From a virus, in IMG/VR virus record IMGVR_UViG_3300020438_004722, positions 1 to 27,972 of that record: 27,972 bases of DNA. One strand, given 5' to 3'. Below the pieces are notes generated by a model, which had not been told where the DNA came from, ran no database searches, and saw only the letters and a list, made by a program, of their open reading frames with translations. Shown piece after piece: positions 24,401-27,972 of this stretch; the stretch's first letter is position 1; each line of letters starts with the position of its first letter. The position numbers were made by a program, and so were the translations under genes.

Positions 24401-27306
24401 TTAGAAGAGTTAAGTAGAGTTAGATAGTAAACACCATCCTGCTCTCCAGAGATATATTCTTGTACTTCTTGATTTCTAAAGACATAGTAATTATTTTCAT
24501 ACCTCTTTCTCTTAAAGTAAGGTAATGTAGTAGTTCTAGAAGAAGTATCATTAGTAAATGTACCTGGATTAGTTGTTAATCCAACATTAAATGCCTTTGA
24601 ACTACTAATACCAATAACAGTATAATTTCTGTTATATCCAGAATCTGCAAGAGCAGTTGCATTTTCAGTACTCCTAATATTTTCCAACTGAACATCAGAT
24701 CCAACTGTTAAGTTATGAGGTAATTCTGTAGATACAGTTACCGTATCAGAACCATTCCATTCAGCACCTGCAACAAATCTAAAGTTTCTTTGCTGATTAA
24801 CTGAAGATAGTGATCCACTTCCATAGTAGGTTTGAATTTCTGCATCAGTTGCTGCAGTTGTATGGTTTGATTCCTGAAGAATATAACCATCACTTGGTGG
24901 TCTTGCAGTTGCACCATCTTTAGGAATTACATACCTTGCTCTATAAAGAGTATCAACAGTGTTTCTATTATCATTCTTTCTTGTTACAAAGGTTCTTGGT
25001 GTTGCATCACCCAAATTAGCAGTACCTAACTGATTTATTTTGGTATAGAAAGATGTATTAGCAGAACCTACATTAACGTACCATTGAGAATTTCCAGTAT
25101 CAAACTGAATTGGATGTCCGATATCACCAGAGTTCTTATCAGATACTCTACTTGATACGGTTAGAATTCCACCTTTCTGGTTAATAGCAATTTCATTACC
25201 AGTAGTATCAGTCAATGCATCACTAAGAGTTTTTGCAAGTTTAATATCAGTGTCTACTGTAATACCACTACTTGCATTTTCTTTGGTTATTGCATAGTAA
25301 ATTGTATTTGGAGTAATACCATCAGGTAAATGTCCATTTTCACTAATAACACGAACAGATTCACCATTCTTAAATGTATGATTAGAAGTAAATCTAATTA
25401 CATTATTTGCAATATTATTACCAGTTAATATTCTTTCAACACCAAAGGACTTTTCAGAGGTTGACTCTGATCCTTCCATAACAATACGAGCACTATACTC
25501 ATTAACAACACCAGATTCTGAAATAAGAACTCTTAACTTGTCATCAGATCTTGCACCAATTCTATATCCTTCTCTAACATTTTCTGGTAAAATATCTTGG
25601 TTCTTCTGACCATAAAGATAAAGATTCGTTGCAATACCAACAGAAGTAGTTATTCCAACATCAACTAACTCAAATTCTACAGATGTTTCTGTGAGAGGTA
25701 GTTCTTTTGGAGGAATAATATGGGTAATGTATCCTTGGTCATCCTGTGCAAATGCGTCTTTCTTAAATCCATCAGCAGATAGAGATTTTGCACCAAAGTT
25801 AGAGTTAGAGTTTGTAAGTGAAATATCACCACCACTCTCAGTTACGAAATGTTCTGCATAACCAATAGCAAACACAGAAACTGCCTGAATAAAGGCATCA
25901 TTTATTACCTTTATATGGAAGTTTGCAAACTCTGGTTTATAAATTGCTCTTGAATTAGTACTTAATGGTTCAGAAGCAGATGATTGATAACTGTACTTAC
26001 CATCAGTAGAACTGTAAACAGTAAACGCATTATCATCCTTCTGCAATCCAATACCAGTGTATTGAGCAACAACCATAGACTTAAATCCAGTTGCCTTTGA
26101 TCCATCAGAAAGCAATCCACAAGCACCATATACAGAACGTAATGATACGTTAAAGATATAAGGAGAAGATGATGTTACAGTATCAGATGTGAGTGATAAA
26201 GTTGCTCCTGCTACACTAGGTTTCGCAGATGCAGGTGCATTTTGTACCTGGTACTTAATTTGAGTATCACTAATTTTCTCAGATACCACAAATTGACCAT
26301 TAAACTCGGATACACCAATATTAGCAATACGGAAAGGAGTATCTACATCAAGTCCAGGAACTGCTGTAGAAGTAGTAACAGTAATATTAGTATCTGGGTT
26401 TATTCCATCACCAGCAATAATTGTGGTGATTCCAACAGTTCTACCTGTAGAACCAACAATACGATATTCATCAACTTTTGGTTGTATATCCAATCCTGCA
26501 GCAGGGTAATCTGGTTCAATTGGTCTACCTGATGATTGACCATAAACTAGACCAACCTTCTCATAGTACATATCAAGGTCAGTACGATCATATTGACCAT
26601 CTACACCTTGTATAAAGGTATCATTGATATTAACCTTATTAACACCATCAGCATATTCAAATACTGTTAACTTATGGTGTGAAAAATTAGGTACAAAGCT
26701 AGCAGTTGTATAATCTCTGTATGCCTTACCGTTAGGATCTGCATCAAATATGGAAAATTGCCAAAAATAGCATTCTCCTGTAACTCTGAATATTGCTGTT
26801 CTGTCTATATTTGCATCATATGGGTTTGGAACATATTTTGGTCTTATTTTCGTCTTTCTAAGGTCTAAACCAACAAGAGAAGTACCACGAGGAACTATAA
26901 CTCCACCATATACACTGTTTAATTTGTAAAGTTCATTATCTGGAGAAGTTAAGTCAAAATTTGATGTTAGGTCAAATGGAGGTAAATTATCAGAAGTCGC
27001 ACCATTCCTAAGTCTAAATTTATTACTACCAAGTCTTGAATCGGGAATAAACCCAGGTCTATTATCTATAGCATGATCGCCTGGATATAATAAAATCGTC
27101 GTTTTACCAAATCTATCATTATCCAATCCTTTCTGATAAGAAAATCTAGATGCCTCTATCAAAGCACGTTGAATAGTCTTAAAAGGTCGAGTTAACGAAT
27201 TACCCTTATTCTCAACACTATCTGTTGCATCTAAATCGTTTGGATTAACATAGAGAATCGTTCCCCTTGCCGATTTAAGAAAATTATCTAATCTGGAAAG
27301 ACCCAT
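21409..27306 (-). CDS. Large virion structural protein with beta-helix-like N-terminus (1965 aa)
   Basis: Largest gene of the window. Residues 16-60 (TILYVNPNDLDATDSVEN, then RPFKTIQRALIEAS) and KTTILLYPGDHAID match the DUF1565/pectate-lyase-like start of parallel beta-helix proteins. A very similar large protein is, as I recall, conserved in T4-like cyanophage genomes. The middle consists of many beta-rich repeats without catalytic motifs. From about residue 1690 a collagen-like DGASGAPGEVIEST leads into fibre repeats (FIGIGISTPKTNLEVG, VTGDKVGIGTTQPKSALDIQ). The last 100 residues (IPVRWPGGIAPVV, then DIYSFKIWDG, ending IGGQNFA) resemble the C-terminus of the 258-aa protein. A GATAAATA late octamer lies 28 bases upstream. 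Baseplate/tail fibre location is inferred. Confidence 0.88.
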   Translation of the reverse strand: MGLSRLDNFLKSARGTILYVNPNDLDATDSVENKGNSLTRPFKTIQRALIEASRFSYQKGLDNDRFGKTTILLYPGDHAIDNRPGFIPDSRLGSNKFRLRNGATSDNLPPFDLTSNFDLTSPDNELYKLNSVYGGVIVPRGTSLVGLDLRKTKIRPKYVPNPYDANIDRTAIFRVTGECYFWQFSIFDADPNGKAYRDYTTASFVPNFSHHKLTVFEYADGVNKVNINDTFIQGVDGQYDRTDLDMYYEKVGLVYGQSSGRPIEPDYPAAGLDIQPKVDEYRIVGSTGRTVGITTIIAGDGINPDTNITVTTSTAVPGLDVDTPFRIANIGVSEFNGQFVVSEKISDTQIKYQVQNAPASAKPSVAGATLSLTSDTVTSSSPYIFNVSLRSVYGACGLLSDGSKATGFKSMVVAQYTGIGLQKDDNAFTVYSSTDGKYSYQSSASEPLSTNSRAIYKPEFANFHIKVINDAFIQAVSVFAIGYAEHFVTESGGDISLTNSNSNFGAKSLSADGFKKDAFAQDDQGYITHIIPPKELPLTETSVEFELVDVGITTSVGIATNLYLYGQKNQDILPENVREGYRIGARSDDKLRVLISESGVVNEYSARIVMEGSESTSEKSFGVERILTGNNIANNVIRFTSNHTFKNGESVRVISENGHLPDGITPNTIYYAITKENASSGITVDTDIKLAKTLSDALTDTTGNEIAINQKGGILTVSSRVSDKNSGDIGHPIQFDTGNSQWYVNVGSANTSFYTKINQLGTANLGDATPRTFVTRKNDNRNTVDTLYRARYVIPKDGATARPPSDGYILQESNHTTAATDAEIQTYYGSGSLSSVNQQRNFRFVAGAEWNGSDTVTVSTELPHNLTVGSDVQLENIRSTENATALADSGYNRNYTVIGISSSKAFNVGLTTNPGTFTNDTSSRTTTLPYFKRKRYENNYYVFRNQEVQEYISGEQDGVYYLTLLNSSNAPTVAPFTNEDFSQPVKELFPQTNRDNPHSDPPEAKSFASPSLIGDVVVNDVRSSITKETVNKYNRDVDFGVGISNIKSTTGFVHEVTADVDHGLNRITKLSIGIGNSGAGYGDGTGGDYYNVKLVSIGASVTGKSATAKVTVDPTGGVTAVKIMDGGSAYGIGNTLAVVGIATTTGHVAAVVEVENIYNNIGDVIRISGITSTANSGYNQLYRIDSVGFGSATSVNVSSASSISNFSTTGIIPDIAEKAYLYLTGGEIRVSTLTYDNGSGIATVVTANNHGLRVDTRVRLAGADNDFYNKSFVVTENISLNSFAINIGSGDASPATTGSIAVYHEGYAANDGSISLDNENLFGRMVPTYAGITTVISNNVSNTTTDQLYIENIKKYDIQIGDYLVVDDEIFRVKTTTNAGSTNQVSNPLTVFRGALGSKRSTHTINSVVRRIDVNPVELRRHSIIRASGHTFEYVGYGPGNYSTAFPDKQDRQISFQEELLAQSTKKAGGVNFYTGMNDKGISYTGNKKLSTLTGQEEIFDTPIQTITGEDIGALPTINVTNATEGSFSRSIRVEGGPDNKASSEFNGPVILNNKLTSISDKGIEAQSYYIQGDQIVSRKHTISNVAPTLSGNPGDIVWNSDPTDGGYVGWIMSADNDWRRFGNVSNSKYSNIGVYDQVAIGTITPNLNRFQVGSGTTLVSIDDYGVGIGTTANGYGLHIISDARFSGNITDIDGASGAPGEVIESTGSGIRWSNIGQINGWARTADNDGTYNTNLDFIGIGISTPKTNLEVGTVGMAGTALKVNGSSEFVGLVTATNVYVSGMLTASAIDLQTGTQGQLSVGVITATGFNVGEFVVTGDKVGIGTTQPKSALDIQGHATFKTYSENVGYLPINASIVTVDLSHAQSFICTASSNVTKFDLTNLPPGSTSFTIKVQQDGVGNRTVGIDNFSINGSALIPVRWPGGIAPVVTVTADRSDIYSFKIWDGNNAVSEGLYGVIGGQNFA

Positions 27307-27333
27307 TTTATTAACACATATAGCCGTTATGGA

Positions 27334-27618
27334 TTATTTATCATTAAACAATATCTCTGGATTCTCAAGTTCCATCTCAAACAATAATGGATGAAATTCC
27401 TCTTGCATTAGGTAACAAGAGTAGTTATATAATTCTTCCGTATTGTATTTAGTTTCGTAATCAGCAATTATTCTAGCATCTTCTTCTAATATACCAATAT
27501 CATCTAATTCATCATATGTGAATGGAATGCCATTGATAAAATACATCAAAACAACCCTACTGTTCTTATTCAACCAATCACTGTACCAACAGTATGTAGA
27601 GTCGATCTTGTATTTCAT
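27334..27618 (-). CDS. Small acidic protein of unknown function (94 aa)
   Basis: I do not recognise a family. From the chosen ATG (27618) the protein reads MKYKIDSTYCWYSDWLNK at its start and is rich in Asp/Glu and Tyr in its second half (LDDIGILEEDARIIADY, NTEELYNYSCYL). It looks like a small soluble acidic protein. The same frame stays open upstream to an ATG at 27738 (134 aa), but that extension overlaps the preceding small gene by 65 bases and is lysine-rich and low in complexity, so the shorter form is preferred. No good Shine-Dalgarno site is visible for either. It lies directly before the late promoter of the big structural gene and may be a separate, earlier-expressed gene. Confidence 0.55.
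   Translation of the reverse strand: MKYKIDSTYCWYSDWLNKNSRVVLMYFINGIPFTYDELDDIGILEEDARIIADYETKYNTEELYNYSCYLMQEEFHPLLFEMELENPEILFNDK
27335..27342 (-). promoter_or_regulatory. Late promoter octamer GATAAATA
   Basis: The minus strand reads GATAAATA, overlapping the stop codon of the small upstream gene and 28 bases before the ATG of the 1965-aa structural gene. It is identical to the octamer before the 669-aa gene. Confidence 0.6.
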
Positions 27619-27660
27619 GCCAAACCTATCACGGGGATTTTTTTGCGGAGATTTTTTCCC

Positions 27661-27682
27661 GACTTTTTTGGAATTAAAAGTC
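27661..27682. repeat. 7-bp inverted repeat at end of 67-aa gene
   Basis: GACTTTT (27661-27667) and AAAAGTC (27676-27682) form a perfect 7-bp stem with an 8-base loop that includes the TAA stop of the 67-aa gene. Neither strand has a following U-tract, so it is not a standard intrinsic terminator. It may protect or attenuate the transcript. Confidence 0.35.
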
Positions 27683-27877
27683 GATTTTCCCTGAGAGAGG
27701 TTCCGTGTACACCAACCGTTCCTCTGGACATGTAGCACGTACTAACTCTAGTACATTCATAAACTCATCTACAGTCTCACAGACCACGACTTTTTTATCA
27801 CCTTCATTGGAGTATAGGTAGAACTTTCTTTTAAGTGTATCAACAACACACTTCATGAGGTATTCTTCTTCTTCCAT
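27674..27877 (-). CDS. Small conserved-looking phage protein of unknown function (67 aa)
   Basis: The protein (MEEEEYLMKCVVDTLKRKFY, then KKVVVCETVDEFMNVLELV) has the amphipathic pattern of a small folded alpha/beta protein. No family is recognised. The first ATG (27877) has AGAGG only 3-4 bases away. An in-frame ATG at 27856 (60 aa) has a purine-rich GAAGAAGAA further upstream and is an alternative start. Its stop lies inside a 7-bp inverted repeat. It is the first gene seen at this end, transcribed leftward like the rest of the block. What lies upstream is outside the window. Confidence 0.55.
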   Translation of the reverse strand: MEEEEYLMKCVVDTLKRKFYLYSNEGDKKVVVCETVDEFMNVLELVRATCPEERLVYTEPLSGKIDF

Positions 27878-27972
27878 AATCCTCTAAAATATTGGGGTGG
27901 GAGGTTGGATTTATGTGTACCAACAAGTAAGGGGCATTGCTACATGAGTAGATTTTTACCTCACTGTCTGAG
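27878..27972. other. Window end upstream of 67-aa gene, no clear gene
   Basis: One minus-strand frame is open from the window edge to a TGA at 27840-27842, overlapping the 67-aa gene by about 38 bases; it could be the tail of an outside gene. A weak ATAAAT-containing octamer match lies near 27910. Nothing is convincing. Confidence 0.15.

Noticed and set aside
27640-27738. Programmed +1 frameshift joining the 67-aa and 134-aa frames
   Set aside because: A TTT TAA site is present at the stop and the downstream frame is open, but no stimulatory element or conserved fused protein is evident. An internal ATG at 27618 explains the second gene more simply.
1-27972. tRNA genes, integrase, att sites or IS elements
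   Set aside because: No cloverleaf-like segment with TTCGA-type arms, recombinase motif or terminal inverted repeat was seen; the DNA is nearly all accounted for by the listed genes.

Overview
The window is a stretch of AT-rich, densely packed viral DNA that looks like a T4-like marine myovirus, most likely a cyanophage. Several things support this. A 1965-residue virion protein starts with a pectate-lyase/DUF1565-like beta-helix signature. A set of fibre-like proteins carries recurrent 'GIGTT', 'VSGIT' and 'GIATI' motifs. Genes are separated by almost no spacer DNA. Short intergenic gaps carry T4-type late promoter octamers (NATAAATA). The cyanophage assignment rests on my memory of these protein families, not on a search, so a related marine host cannot be excluded.

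Layout, following transcription, which is leftward (minus strand) for nearly everything. At the right end (27.9-27.3 kb) are two small unknown genes. From 27.3 to 12.3 kb lies a late virion/tail-fibre block: a 1965-aa beta-helix protein, a 1202-aa Ig-like/glycine-rich protein, a 556-aa repeat fibre protein, two adjacent and extremely cysteine-rich proteins (669 and 248 aa) and a 328-aa protein with a tail-assembly-chaperone-like segment. From 12.2 to 5.4 kb lies a nine-gene sugar cassette, most genes joined by 4-nt ATGA overlaps: GT9 heptosyltransferase-like, NodU/TobZ-type carbamoyltransferase, GmhB-like phosphatase, sugar-nucleotide 4,6-dehydratase-like enzyme, HldC-like adenylyltransferase, HldA-like kinase, small HAD phosphatase, 2OG-Fe(II) oxygenase and cupin. 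From 4.1 to 5.4 kb are the only two plus-strand genes: a second 2OG-Fe(II) oxygenase and an HldD-like ADP-heptose epimerase. From 4.0 kb to the left edge the late fibre genes resume (251 aa, 258 aa and a protein of at least 828 aa that runs off the window).

How the genes may work together. HldA, GmhB, HldC and HldD are consecutive steps of ADP-L-glycero-D-manno-heptose synthesis, and a GT9 enzyme could transfer the product. Only the first step, sedoheptulose-7-phosphate isomerase (GmhA), is absent from the window. The carbamoyltransferase, 4,6-dehydratase, cupin and oxygenases could decorate the sugar or glycan. The cassette sits between fibre genes. It could therefore modify host surface glycan during infection or decorate the phage's own adhesins; the sequence does not decide between these. 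The second striking feature is the pair of cysteine- and tryptophan-rich proteins (about 10% and 8.5% Cys) placed immediately upstream of the cassette.

No tRNA, rRNA, CRISPR array, insertion sequence, integrase or origin was recognised. No gene-free stretch exceeds 100 bases.
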